64,000 nt of DNA. It comes from Collybia mongolica (lineage: Eukaryota; Basidiomycota; Agaricomycetes; Agaricales; Clitocybaceae). The notes beneath the pieces were generated by a model. The model saw nothing but the letters and a program-made list of their open reading frames with translations, ran no database searches and was not told where the DNA came from. The stretch's first letter is position 1. The number at the start of each line of letters is the position of its first letter. Shown in pieces: positions 21,351-32,127 of this stretch. Made by a program: the position numbers and the translations under genes. The DNA is taken from positions 6,758,001 through 6,822,000 of the forward strand of contig JAAXNY010000001.1 of NCBI GenBank assembly GCA_013420905.1, in the 5' to 3' direction.

Positions 21351-21360
21351 TATAAAAAGG
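21351..21360 (+). promoter_or_regulatory. TATA box of antisense gene B (copy R)
   Basis: TATAAAAAGG about 97 bp upstream of the gene B ATG, conserved in copy L. A good core-promoter match and well placed. Confidence 0.55.
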
Positions 21361-21456
21361 GGATTGGCTGTGCTTTCTGTCCAAAGACATCGCCCGACTC
21401 TATTATACTCTCTTTACATCGTTCTGTATCGAAGAACCAATTTCCTCTGCATCATT

Positions 21457-22839
21457 ATGACTAGCCTCCCCAACTATCAAGACATCGAGAACTTCAAGAT
21501 GGTCCAAGCTCTGTGGAACACCTTCCAAGCTCGTTTATCGATGGACACCCTTGTTGAACAAAGGGTCAGCGTCCGGAAGTTAGGTGAAACCGCGGTACAC
21601 TTTTTACCAATTTAACTTTTATACGCCGTTATCGTAACCAACTTTTACAATTTACAGCTACTCCTGACTGAGTCCAAAATGGTTTTGACGGAGCGGTCCT
21701 GGCAGAATGTTATCTTTGGCATCCGTAAAGCATTCCAGGGACTACAACATGTATACCCCGAGTTACTTCAAGAGCCCGTCTACCGCAACATTGTGACTCT
21801 TACTGCCGCTATTCACCGTCACCGTGAAAAGCTCCACACTGAGCACCTGTCTCAAACCGCGGTGCGTGCTTTTTACCTCATCTTGTACTGTACTGTTCTT
21901 TTTAAACCATGGTTTTCTGGTACTAGGTCCCTGCTACTGGTGGTGAAGCAGATGGTACCACTATTCCAGGCGAGGTCATTGCTGGCGGTGAATATGACGG
22001 TGACATTGAAATGTCTGGTACTGACTCGGTATGTTTCTTTTTAGCTACCGCGCTGTCAGTGCGCGACATACTCAATGGCGTCTCTTCTTTACTCAAGAAT
22101 ATGGTCATTGATTCCGGCGCTACGGCTAGTGCTGCTGTCTCTGGATCAGTGACTAGTCGTCTCCTTAGTGAAGGACCAATCACCCGTAGCCGCAAGGAGA
22201 AGGAGAACATTAAGGTTCCCCGTGTCAAAAGGACTAAGGCTGAAAAGGCTGCCATCAAGGTACCCGTTCTTGTTTTTGCTCTGTCTATTACTTTGTTTCT
22301 TATTCCTACAGGACGGTAAGCGTTCCGAGCTCAATCGCAGCAGCACTCTTCGTCCCAAAAAGTGTACGAGGCAGGACACCCCGGATGAAGATCCAAAGGC
22401 ATCTGCTGAGGGTACGTTTTCTAATAATAGATGGTTCTAAATTTATACCGACTGTGCATCAGATACTCGTGTCTTTATTGACTTCCGTCCCTCCAAGGAG
22501 CACGATGTAGTCTTAGTGCGGGCGCGCTTGATTGCAGACGCGGGCGATCCCATGTCGCACACCAAGCAAGCCCTCGGTAGGATGCTCTTAAACTACCGTG
22601 CTGAGTTGGAGGAGATCAGTCATACAGTTTCCTTCTTATTGAAGCGTCGTGATGCCACTATGGACAAGGTTACTCGCCTCAACGGTCTAATGAACGAGGC
22701 CGCTCTGGAGGGGGGCTCTGACGAGGCTGCCACTGCGAGCGCTACGGAAGTCCATGACCAGGATGACAATGATAAGGAGGAGGTAGCTCCGGCTGACGTG
22801 CCCTTGCCCGAGGTTGAAGACGACTTCATATCTGCTTGA
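21457..22839 (+). CDS. Antisense gene B of the Gypsy element: six exons, unknown protein
   Basis: Exons: 21457-21594, 21658-21861, 21927-22028, 22098-22259, 22312-22411, 22463-22839. They sum to 361 codons including stop (360 aa) with continuous frame and GT-AG introns of 51-69 nt. The first two exons are helical and hydrophobic/charged without Cys. Exon 4 contains ITRSRKEKENIK and VKRTKAEKAAIK, a basic stretch that could bind nucleic acid or act as a nuclear signal. The last exon has a coiled-coil-like region and an acidic tail. No family is recognised. Exon 3 could be joined differently; the 69-nt intron after it is the only choice of normal length. The 3' end lies 147 bp from the pol stop. 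Confidence 0.68.
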
Positions 22840-22985
22840 GGACAGTCCAATTAACTTCCTCTTGAGTTATGGTGTCCCTCCCCATGCTCCTTTGTATTAC
22901 TGTCTTTACTCGGCTTAACACTGTCCTTGCTACTTAGCTTAGTTGCTTATACTGTCTTTACTGCTTCTGTTTCCATACTGATTTA

Positions 22986-25900
22986 TCACCTATGCAACTT
23001 CCGGTGTGCCATAGTAGTTTGTGGTAGCGCCGGCGCTATCCCCTCCTCAGTGTTCTCACTAGAGCTTGACTCTGAATCGGACTGATCCAATTGGACTCTG
23101 TCAAAAGTATAGTCACGCTCCTTGTAAACTTGCCTATTAGCGGGATCTTTCGATTCCACGAAAGCATTTAGTGTTTCGCTAGAGATGTCTATTAGGTCTT
23201 GCAGATTATCTGGCAGTTCAATTGTACTCCTAGCAAAATAGGGAATAACCCTAAACGCCCCCACTTTATGTTGCCACACCGATCCATCCATTTCGCAAAC
23301 AATATAGGCTCCCCCGCGGTTTCGTCTCAGGACTATCATTGGTCCCAGGTACCGTGGCTTCAGCTTTTTATCGAGCGAACTTTCGACCTCGGTATTTCTA
23401 ACTAGTACTAAACTTCCTGGTTTGAAATCATAGTCTCTGATGGTCGCGCTGTGATCCTTCTCATACTGTAATAGTCTCCTTCGTTTTTCTATATTGATAC
23501 GTTTCCTCATATCGGCCACATGCTGGACGTGCTTAGCTAGAGCCTGCGCTCTAAACCCAATGAGTTCCTCTGTAGTCAATATTTTTCCTGGTAACTTTAC
23601 TAACCAAGTGGCTTCAATAATATCTAACGGTAAGGTTGGGTGCGCGCCCGTAATCATAAAATAGGGGGAGCAACCCGTCCCTTTCCGTATAGTAATTCTG
23701 TCAGCCCACATTACATGGTGGAAGAAGTAGTACCACTTCTTTACATCACCACCTGTAGCTTTGAAGACAGCTTGACGCACATCCCAATGTGCGCGCTCGG
23801 CAATCCCATTTCCTTTGGAATTGTATGGTGATATACTTATTCCTGTAATACCATACTTGGATTCCAGCCACGCTTTGGCTGCGACAAAGGCAGGACCATT
23901 ATCCGTTACAATTTCCGTTAGGGAACCCCATCTACAAATTACTTCTTCGAACAGCCACCTTCCCAAGGTCTTGCCATCCTCAGATCAGAGGGGCGCGCCT
24001 TCCATCCACGAAGACAGAGCACATCTTCCTTGGACAATGTATTTATAACCATTAGACGATGGGCTCATATACATGGTGTCCGCATGCAATACTTGGAATA
24101 TAGACGGCGTGTGGGTTATGACAGGAGGGATTCTCAACAAAGTTAAGAGCCTTGTCTGACAGATGTGACATGACTTCACATACCATGATACATCGCGTTC
24201 CATTTCTGGCCACCAAAATCTTTTATCTATTAAGGATTTTGTTGCATAGAAACCCCTATGTCCAACAGAATCGTGAGACGCCTTCATCATATATGTTCGG
24301 TGATTTTTATCAACAACAAGCTGGTGCGCGCTATTGATACTTTTCCTATACATCCTGCCTTCTGGATCCAAAAAGAAATTAGACGCCTGCCTTGCAAACT
24401 TTAGGTAGGCGCGATCTGTCATTCCTTTTGGTCTCTTTTGTGGTCTTTTTAACCATTCTTTTATTAAAGGTAGGTTTTTATCCTGTTCCTGCGCCGTAGG
24501 TGTTCGTTTAGACTTGTCATATACTTCCCTTACATTAGGGTCATATTTAAACTTTTCATCGGGTATGACAGTAGTATTTACAAGTTGCTTTAGATAAGCT
24601 TCTCTTTGAATACCGAACCATCCTAAACCTAAGTGCTGTTTTACTTCTCCAATAAATGCTGCTTCACCAGCCCAGGCATTGTTTACTTCAACTTCAAAAT
24701 CAGAGATTTCCTTCGCAAGTTGGAATAAATATCCGCCGCGCGTGTCAATCTCCTCTTTAAAATCTGACAGCTCCAAAGGGTCATCTAACCCTTCCGTTGG
24801 GTTGATAAACTTTAAAGGACCTGAGGGTTCGTCGTAACCATCGTCTGGGTCCGGGTAGACAGGATCCCCTAGCCGTGCGTCTCGTCTTGACAGACCATCT
24901 GGGCCAAAGCCTTTACCAGCTTTATGAACCAGAGTAAAGTGGAACATAAGTATCCTATCAATCCACCTATTTACCGTTGCATTAGGTCCTAGACTTGGGT
25001 TTGATAACATCCCCTTAATGTACTTTGCATCCGTTTCCACTACCAAATTTCGTACTCCAATAAACCAATAATAACATGCCATTAGAACTCTCATCAATCC
25101 GAATAGCTCTCGTTTGGGTTGTGAGAAGCGCGCTTCGCGCTCATTCAGAGTTATCGAGTCAAATCTAGCATAGTGCTTTCTTCCAGGTATATCAGGGTCT
25201 TCCTGATAGATATAGTAGCCTACGGCTTTCCATGACGTATCTACTGACAATACCACTGGCGTATTCCAGGTGTAATTAATTGGACGGAGCGCGGGGCTAT
25301 TTTTAAGTGCGTCTAACAATAGCTGCTGCGCTTCTTCTTGCTCAGGCCCCCATATCCAAGGTTCACTACTTCTAGTTAACTTTTGAATTGGTTGGCCTAT
25401 ACGGGCAAAGTCTTTAATGAAATTCCGGCATACACCAATAGTTCCCATGTAAGCGCGTACTTCACTGACATCTTTGCATGGTCCCCATCTTTCAACTACA
25501 CCGATTCTATCTGTAGTAGGTTTTCGTCCTTCATAGGTACATCTATGTCCTACCACTAGAATTTCACTTGCGCATAACATAGACTTATATCCTGAAAACG
25601 TTCCTCCAGAATACTTCATTCTCTGTACGACGCAATTTACATTTTGCATATGTTCCCAGAAGAAGCGCCTAACACCTGGAGCACCAGGTAGCTCTTCTTC
25701 TGTTCCATCCGGCAGTTCGTAGCGCGTTGCTGGACCGCGCACGGGTACATCATCAATGTAGGGTATTGTGACATGTGGTACCTCATCCTGTAGGATGTAT
25801 GTGACATCATCATGAAATATTGGAACTGAATTCGTCCATCCCATAGGAAGTGTTACTAGTCTCAGCGCGCCAAACGGTGTTTGGAACGTGGTTAGATCAC

Positions 25901-27029
25901 GCGAGGTTTCTGCTAAAGGCCTCTCATCGTATCCTACGTATAGATCCATCATTCCGCCACAAGCGCGCCCTGCGAAGTGTTCTGCTAGTTCTTCGGTAGC
26001 GGGTGGTAAGCCCAAGTGCGCTATTGTGACTGCATTCAGCGGTTCTAGACTATGTACAATTCTAAGCTTCTTTCCTGGGCCTTTCTTTAATACAGTAAAC
26101 CATCTAGACCTATATGATGAATTGGATCTCTCATAGACTCCTGCATCAATTTTAGTTTTGATGATTTTACAAACATCTTCATAGATCCCTGGTGGGATTA
26201 TAATGTTCCTTTCTGTCCACGGCGTATGTGGGACTACTGGTATCTCGACGGGAGGAAAATATTCCTTCTTAAAGCTACCGTGCTCACTATCATTCCAAGC
26301 AAAACCATCATTATGTTTGCACATAAAGTCGTGGATTATATCCATCTCTTTAGGTTTTAAGAAGCTCTCTTCTTCGTGTACCCTTTGGAATTCCGCGCGC
26401 CTTTCCTCAGTATACCTTCCAGTTGGTTTAAACGGAGGTGGGTTAGGCGTTAGAACGGGTAGGGCCGCTAAAGGGTCACCCTTTATATCTCTGATAATTC
26501 TAAATTTATCAGGCAGGTCCGCCAGTGTTGGTTTTGTTTTCAAATGTACTGGTTTATACTTCTTTCCTACTAGCTGATCCATGGGCTCAATATTACACTT
26601 TTCACTTGTTGCAGTTCCAAGACCGCGCTCATTGGTGCCAATTTGCCACCGCTTTAATTTACTTAAAGCTTTATCGATCATGGGCTGTTCTTGAGCGTAT
26701 GTCATAGGTCTAGTGGGTGTACTTGCTGGGTCGCTGCTGTTCTGCTCGTAGTTTATTACTGGTCCATCGCGCTCATCTACGGAAGCCAAGTACGTGGCTA
26801 GTAATTCGCGTTCAGGTACTGTACTATTCATGTTCACATCACTTCTAGACAAAAAGACATCTCTAAGTTCTTTGTGACCAAAATTCCGTTTATCAGTAGG
26901 GTGTCTATAACCCGTTATAATAAAGTTTCCGTTCTCATCTTCAGCAATTTCTACGGCTAGCTCTCCTTGATCACTTTGGATTAATTCATCGAAGGCCGAA
27001 AATCCTGCTCCGGTTGTCTTTTCAACAGC
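22986..27029 (-). pseudogene. pol: Gypsy pol: RT, RNase H, integrase, with one in-frame UGA
   Basis: The open frame runs from 27029, in the -1 frame relative to the protease ORF and overlapping it by 49 nt, which suggests expression by -1 frameshifting. Domain order: reverse transcriptase with YIDDVPV as the catalytic YxDD box (about 25,750), RNase H beginning near SVDTSWKAVGYYIYQ, integrase zinc-binding HHCC (SHDSVGHRG ... CHICQ), integrase core with HADTMYM, TDNGPAF and GIAERAHWD as D-D-E, then a GPY/F-like module. The frame is broken by TGA at 23985-23987, between the first and second catalytic Asp of integrase. The 955 codons before it and 326 after are otherwise intact. The same stop occurs in copy L. 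Confidence 0.9.
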
Positions 27030-28186
27030 TTAGGCGGTGATCCCTTTGCATGGGTAGGGATAGTACACCTTTGTCCCGTGTTAGGGTCCGTGATAGTGAC
27101 TACTTGTCCCCCGTCCCGAGCATTTTTGATCTGACTTTCCGTGAGTGTATCAAACAGTCTCCCAAGCAATACTTTGTATGCGGGTGAATTTATGATATGT
27201 ACTTGGAGGTAGATGGCCATGTCATTAAACAAGAAAGGAACATTGCGCGCTAATCCCGCTGTTTTCTCAACTTGTTTATTAGCACTCTGCATGTGTATGA
27301 CAACATCCGGATCCCATGAAATATCCAAGTCTAAAGCCGTTTGTTTAGCCATTGATACTATTTGGGATCCCCCATCTAATAAAGATTCCTCCGTTCCTGC
27401 CCCATTTATTACTGGATATACTGCGCGCAAAGAGGCCGATTCTTTTGCTACATACAACTGTTTGGGCTCTTCCCCAGCTGGTAAAGATTCTAAATACTGT
27501 AGGACTGGGTCTCCACATATTATAGATCCCTTAGGTATTCCGCCGCGGTCATACTCCGAGATGAAGAAAGACTGGAATGGGATTGACTCTACTGGTAGCG
27601 CGTCATGCCGTAAGTAGTTATCATCAAGTTCCCAGTCCCCTCCAAAGGGTAAGACGTCTTCCTCATCTATTCCGTTTATTTGCAAGTTAGCGTCCCTTTG
27701 GGTGAGGGACTTACGTCTGGCAGTTACAATATTCTTTATCCCATCTCTAATGGTTTTTGACGAGCCCATTAACTCTCCCGTGGTCAATGTGATAGGGTTG
27801 TCTAACACTTTAGCAATTATATCGCCACCTTTTAATTTTACTTCTATCGGGGACTTAGTTTCATAAGTCGGACCGCGCTTAGTGTTAAAATTAGGTAGCG
27901 GATCAACTGGTTCAGGGTTGCGTTCCGTTCTCCGGGGTATGTAGGGTACCACGGGCACATCGATGTAGGGTAATTCTTTTCGTACTGGAGACTTTACTGA
28001 TGGTTCAACAAATTTTACTTTCTTTTTCCTAGGAGACGGCGCTACCAACTCCTCTTCGCTACTATCCCGACTACTCTCCGAATCGTTACTTTCTTGACGA
28101 CTATTTCTGTTTTTATTTCGGTCCTCTGGCTGTCTCTTGGAACGCGACCTAGTCGTAGGTCTAGCATGTTCCTTAGCCTCCTTCAT
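26981..28186 (-). CDS. Gypsy aspartic protease ORF
   Basis: 401 aa in its own frame, starting 5 nt after the gag stop codon. The N-terminal half is basic and serine-rich with low complexity. The protease core is near residue 270: LLDGGSQIVSMA, where DGG stands in place of the usual D-S/T-G, followed by a hydrophobic strand and VLLGRLFDTL, matching the ILLGRPF-type flap end of retropepsins. The ORF ends 49 nt inside the pol frame. The separate gag and protease frames suggest re-initiation or frameshifting for both steps. DGG is unusual; whether it is active cannot be judged here. Confidence 0.8.
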   Translation of the reverse strand: MKEAKEHARPTTRSRSKRQPEDRNKNRNSRQESNDSESSRDSSEEELVAPSPRKKKVKFVEPSVKSPVRKELPYIDVPVVPYIPRRTERNPEPVDPLPNFNTKRGPTYETKSPIEVKLKGGDIIAKVLDNPITLTTGELMGSSKTIRDGIKNIVTARRKSLTQRDANLQINGIDEEDVLPFGGDWELDDNYLRHDALPVESIPFQSFFISEYDRGGIPKGSIICGDPVLQYLESLPAGEEPKQLYVAKESASLRAVYPVINGAGTEESLLDGGSQIVSMAKQTALDLDISWDPDVVIHMQSANKQVEKTAGLARNVPFLFNDMAIYLQVHIINSPAYKVLLGRLFDTLTESQIKNARDGGQVVTITDPNTGQRCTIPTHAKGSPPKLLKRQPEQDFRPSMN

Positions 28187-28191
28187 CGGAC

Positions 28192-29703
28192 CTAATTGAA
28201 ACCCGACTCTTTAACCTTGTTTTGGTTATTGAGTTCTGCTACCTGCCCTAATAAAGTACTCATTTGTGCTTGTAAGGCTACTATGTCAGGATTCGGCGCG
28301 CTCTTTGCTGTAGGATTATAGTTATTATTTATATATTCCTGTTTCTGCATCTGAGGCGGTACTGGCAACGCAGTTTGCGCGCTCTGTTGTCCTAACATTT
28401 GTTGCGCTTGAAATTGTGCCATTTGTGCCATTATGGCTTTCAAGGTTCCAATGTCGTTACTATTGTCTACTGCATTATGTGACTGCATAACGGACAATAC
28501 TCCTGGAGCGGGTCCTTCCGTGACATCTCCGTAATAAAGGGCTGCTACCTTCTTTGAATGGAAGTGTTCCACTTTATCTTTCAATGATACCGTTTCTGGT
28601 TCTCTTGGAATATATGATCCGTCTGGTAAGCATACTCCTCCATTTGCGTTGGTTTTTATTTTCCCTTCCTCAAAATGTTTCTGTTTCTCGGGACAGGCCA
28701 TTATGAAGTGTCCGGGTGTAAAACAGTAGTGACATTTATACGCATTTGGTCTTTGCGGTTGTCCTTCTTTAGGCTTTCCGTACTGATTCTGATACTGATG
28801 TTGCTGGGGTGCGCTATTCGCGGCATGGTTCTGAACAGTTGCTTGTTGAAGCGCTTTCATTACATCCTCGAATCCACTCCTCGTATTCTTCTCATTTACT
28901 TGGAGACGGTCTAACAAATTAACTATTTGTTGTTTTATTTCATCCATCTCTACTTTGATTTTGGGCGCTGCTGTTGCTGTTACAGACGTTATAAACGATC
29001 TATTTGTGTCTGGAATATTCATGTTGGCTACACCTTCAGAAATGCTGATTGCAGTTGCTATAACTTCCTCCAGATCGTACTGATCCCCTTTTCGTCGCGC
29101 GAGCGCGGCGGCTTCAGCAATAGTATTAGGATCTGCTTGGTTGTTTGTAGCAACGGCTTGTCCTGCCTGTGTAGCATTAGACTGATTATTCCCTAGCAGG
29201 GTTAGCCTTCCTTGTACTTGGGATCTGAAGACTTCGTCTAGACATCCCAAAAACTTGGTAACTAATTCTCGGTTAGAGATAATAGGTGGCCTAACTCCCA
29301 AGAGTTTAATAGATTCTGCTTTGAATTCACGCTTCAGCTTTTTCAGCGCGGCCTCATCGGTTACTCCAATACGTGGGTTGGCGCGACACACTGCTTCTAA
29401 CTTGGCTACTGATCCTTCTACTTGATCGAGTGCTTCCGGATAACTAGAGATCAACTCTGTCTTGAAATCCGTCCAAGTGCCTGTCTTATAGTGGTCTAAT
29501 GCCCTCCACTCATTCTCTGATTGTAGGTCTGCGTATTTTCCTAACATTAACTTCTTTTCTTCATCATTTGTAATGTTACACTCCTTCCATAGGACCTCCA
29601 TTCGCTCCAGAAACCGGATTAAACCCGTGGGCTCTTTTCCTTTGAATACTGGTGCATCACGGACGCCTGGTTGGGGCATATATTTACGAGGGGGTTCAGT
29701 CAT
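28192..29703 (-). CDS. gag: Gypsy Gag with zinc knuckle
   Basis: 503-aa structural protein. The central region resembles the retrotransposon Gag capsid (FLERMEVLWKEC..., about residues 30-180). A CCHC zinc knuckle follows at about residue 325: CHYCFTPGHFIMAC (C-x2-C-x4-H-x4-C). The C-terminal part is Gln- and Asn-rich. The frame is fully open. It is the first ORF after the 5' LTR with a leader of about 450 nt. Confidence 0.9.
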   Translation of the reverse strand: MTEPPRKYMPQPGVRDAPVFKGKEPTGLIRFLERMEVLWKECNITNDEEKKLMLGKYADLQSENEWRALDHYKTGTWTDFKTELISSYPEALDQVEGSVAKLEAVCRANPRIGVTDEAALKKLKREFKAESIKLLGVRPPIISNRELVTKFLGCLDEVFRSQVQGRLTLLGNNQSNATQAGQAVATNNQADPNTIAEAAALARRKGDQYDLEEVIATAISISEGVANMNIPDTNRSFITSVTATAAPKIKVEMDEIKQQIVNLLDRLQVNEKNTRSGFEDVMKALQQATVQNHAANSAPQQHQYQNQYGKPKEGQPQRPNAYKCHYCFTPGHFIMACPEKQKHFEEGKIKTNANGGVCLPDGSYIPREPETVSLKDKVEHFHSKKVAALYYGDVTEGPAPGVLSVMQSHNAVDNSNDIGTLKAIMAQMAQFQAQQMLGQQSAQTALPVPPQMQKQEYINNNYNPTAKSAPNPDIVALQAQMSTLLGQVAELNNQNKVKESGFN

Positions 29704-30140
29704 GATTACTGAACGGTTCTGAGTAGCTAAACGAGTTCGGGTTTGCTACTGGGTTTACTACGGACGATCTTCCGCGCGCTACTGGTTTACTAGTAGTCAA
29801 TATGTTTCCTAAGGGCTCTGGAGTTCTAAATACTTGCCTTGGTCCTGAAGATCCAAAGGCTGGTTGTGAAGATCCTCATGTGCGCGCTCGCCTAGGAGGT
29901 GGTAACGACTCTGTTACTCCAGCGTTTTGCGAATTTTTAGTCTGCCGCGTTTTTGTAGCTACTTGTCTTGCAAGTGGCTGATTAGTTAGTCTGTTTGACG
30001 AGCTGGCTTGTGGGCGTGGCTCTAGAGACAGATTGACTAAACTTTCTCCGCTCTACTTCAATTTGTAGACGACGTTACTCGTCTTGGTATAATATTTTTC
30101 AAAGAAAGATGCTCTCTTTAGACTATTCAAAAACTCTGAA

Positions 30141-30158
30141 CCCTCGCGGTGGGCTCCA
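30141..30158 (-). other. Primer-binding site of Gypsy copy R
   Basis: On the minus strand TGGAGCCCACCGCGAGGG starts 2 nt inside the 5' LTR. TGG complements the CCA end of a tRNA; the primer would be a tRNA ending CCCTCGCGGTGGGCTCCA. I could not assign the tRNA identity from memory. Confidence 0.65.
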
Positions 30159-30160
30159 GA

Positions 30161-31376
30161 TGAAAGGGGGCTCCTGGGCTATAAGTGCGCTGATGCTATG
30201 AAATGTAATCCCTCACACACACACACCAAACCTAACAATCAACACACGAACAGTAGGAATCGCCTGTTTTGAGTTCGGGTTCAAGTGCTTAGAAGCACTA
30301 AGCTTTGAATAGTACTAGCCAAAGCCCTTTCCAATGATCTCTCAACGGGTTTGATTTAGACAAAAGCTTCAACACAGGTTCAAAAACCTGCTAGGTATAT
30401 TTATAATATCTCTCGATCCAATAGACTGAGTACCAAGTGTACGTTCAATTATTAGTGATCCCAAGCGGATCTATAAGTCCAAGCGACTTATCAAACAATA
30501 CAGTGCCAAGTGCACTAAGGCCAAGTGCCTAGTAATTCCAACGGACAATACGGTACTAAGTTCCAAGTGAACTAAGTTTCTTTAATTCTGTGGTTCTCCA
30601 ATCAATTCCAATCAAGACACGTTGAAGCAATCTGATCCTTAATTCGGGCACGCAATAGTGTTTTAACAAATGTGATTTGTATACTCTATAGTCGCGCGAA
30701 GTGGGGGCAAGATTCCTTACCTTAGCGCTACTCATCTACAGTCTATTTATAATGTACAAACTAAATATCATACGGAATTGTAAATTTTACACGGAACCGC
30801 GCTCCCGCGCGCCAAGGATCTGTATTCAATACCGACGCGTCTACTACAGCTTGGCGCGCGCGCCACGCGTGCCAATTATGTCGTTTACTGGTTACTTATC
30901 AAATATTGAAAGAGCGGGCTAAACTCTTATCAAGTCCCGACCGCGCGCTTTGTTATTTAAAACAGCACGGCACTGTCGTTTACTCCCCCTGATTGTCCCG
31001 GTTGTTATTCACGGTGTCCCGTCGCTTCCGGTAGTTAACACCAAGTACCCCTGACTAGGATCGGGTTGTGCAAGTCCCAAATTTACAATTACTTCTCCTA
31101 TTAATGATGATCCCCGGACTAATGATATCATACTACAACGGTTACTTATGAACTAAGACACCGAGGTTGTAACCGGGCATGGTGAATAGGACTAATAATA
31201 GACCGTACTCATAGTCCTCTGTACTGATAGTGTATTATCCATTAGACTAGTTCACTCTGATTAGCCGTCTTGGAGCTCGACTCTAATCCTTTATTACCGC
31301 TTACTTGGTTATTAGAAATGACACTAATAGCCTTACTTGTCGACTTTATAAGTGCAAACAATTTCGGGCCCTATCA
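30161..31376 (-). repeat. 5' LTR of Gypsy copy R (1216 bp)
   Basis: TGAAAGGGGG...GGCCCTATCA on the plus strand, direct repeat of 17136-18353, followed by the CCGT duplication. Confidence 0.95.
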
Positions 31377-31380
31377 CCGT
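31377..31380. repeat. 4-bp target duplication CCGT of Gypsy copy R, right copy
   Basis: Matches 17132-17135. Confidence 0.85.
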
Positions 31381-32063
31381 CCTCCGCTCCTCCCTCCTTT
31401 TTCCCCTTGTTCTCCTCTGGTTTGCTGTTGCTGGCAGTTGGGGGTGCCACCTGGCAGGCACGACCAGTGCCCCCCAGCTTTGATGCTTGAGGCCCCCAGG
31501 AGACGGCAGTGGCTGCACACAGGGGCGGTGCAATTGGCATGCCGCTTTCTTCGAGCATGCACCCGGTCCTGGGGGGAGGCCATTTTTGTGAGAACAAGAA
31601 ATGTATATGAAAGGAAAGACTCACTTTGTGAGGTGAGGTAAGGCAGGGCTGGCCTTGCCCTTGACACCTGTTTTACCGCGGGTGGTGGCCTTCCTGCTGG
31701 GGGTGGTGGCCTTTCTGGTGCTGCAGGCAGTGTGAGTAAGAGTAAACATAAGAGGTGGCCAGGTACACACCCTGCCTTCGGCTTGGCGGCGCTTGCCTTG
31801 ACGGCGGCAGCGGCTTTCGTGCGCTTGCGGGCTTCATTGTCCTTGTCAGTTGCTGAGGTGGCACACTTGCAACCACGGGTGGAAGGTGGGGGTGTCATGC
31901 AGACGTGGCTGCTCCTTGCTGTCGGGCGTTCGGCTGCTTTGGCAGTGGCAGTGGTGGCGGCAGATTTGCGGGTTGTTGACATCGTATTTTTGCAGAAACT
32001 TGGTGGGTTGCTGGGTGCTGGGTTGCTGGGCCTCGGTGTGGTTGAGGTTGACAATGTGCCCAT
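31377..32063 (-). pseudogene. Companion gene of the KDZ-type transposon, 5' part (split by Gypsy copy R)
   Basis: Exon 1 is 31771-32063 (ATG at 32063; an in-frame upstream ATG at 32123 would add 20 residues), exon 2 is 31625-31720, and exon 3 starts at 31568 and is cut by the retrotransposon at 31377. The N terminus is Ser/Thr/Pro-rich, then Ala/Lys-rich and strongly basic (ARKRTKAAAAVKASAAKPK; KATTPSRKATTRGK), which suggests binding to nucleic acid. Joining 31377 to 17131 turns ...KGKKEGGAEDG directly into DKDRSRDEASGDEEDG without a stop or phase change. This shows that the uninterrupted gene existed before the insertion. Confidence 0.72.
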
Positions 32064-32127
32064 TGTTGATTGATGAGGTGGCTGATAAGTCACGTGACTA
32101 AACACATGACCACAATGCATCATTACA

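Larger units (their letters stand above)
17136..31376 (-). mobile_element. Complete Ty3/Gypsy LTR retrotransposon with antisense genes, copy R (14,241 bp)
   Basis: In the minus direction: 5' LTR (31376-30161), primer-binding site, gag (29703-28192), protease ORF (28186-26981), pol with RT-RNase H-integrase (27029-22986), a 4-kb block with genes B and A on the opposite strand, polypurine tract, 3' LTR (18353-17136). RT before integrase marks it as Ty3/Gypsy. The element is more than twice the usual 5-7 kb of fungal Gypsy elements because of the antisense block and long LTRs. LTRs differ at only about 18 sites, so the insertion is fairly young, but pol carries an in-frame UGA. Confidence 0.95.

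Noticed and set aside
22029..22059. Short introns (16 or 31 nt) after gene B exon 3
   Set aside because: Too short for splicing; the 69-nt choice ending ACTCAAG at 22097 keeps the frame and matches the other introns.
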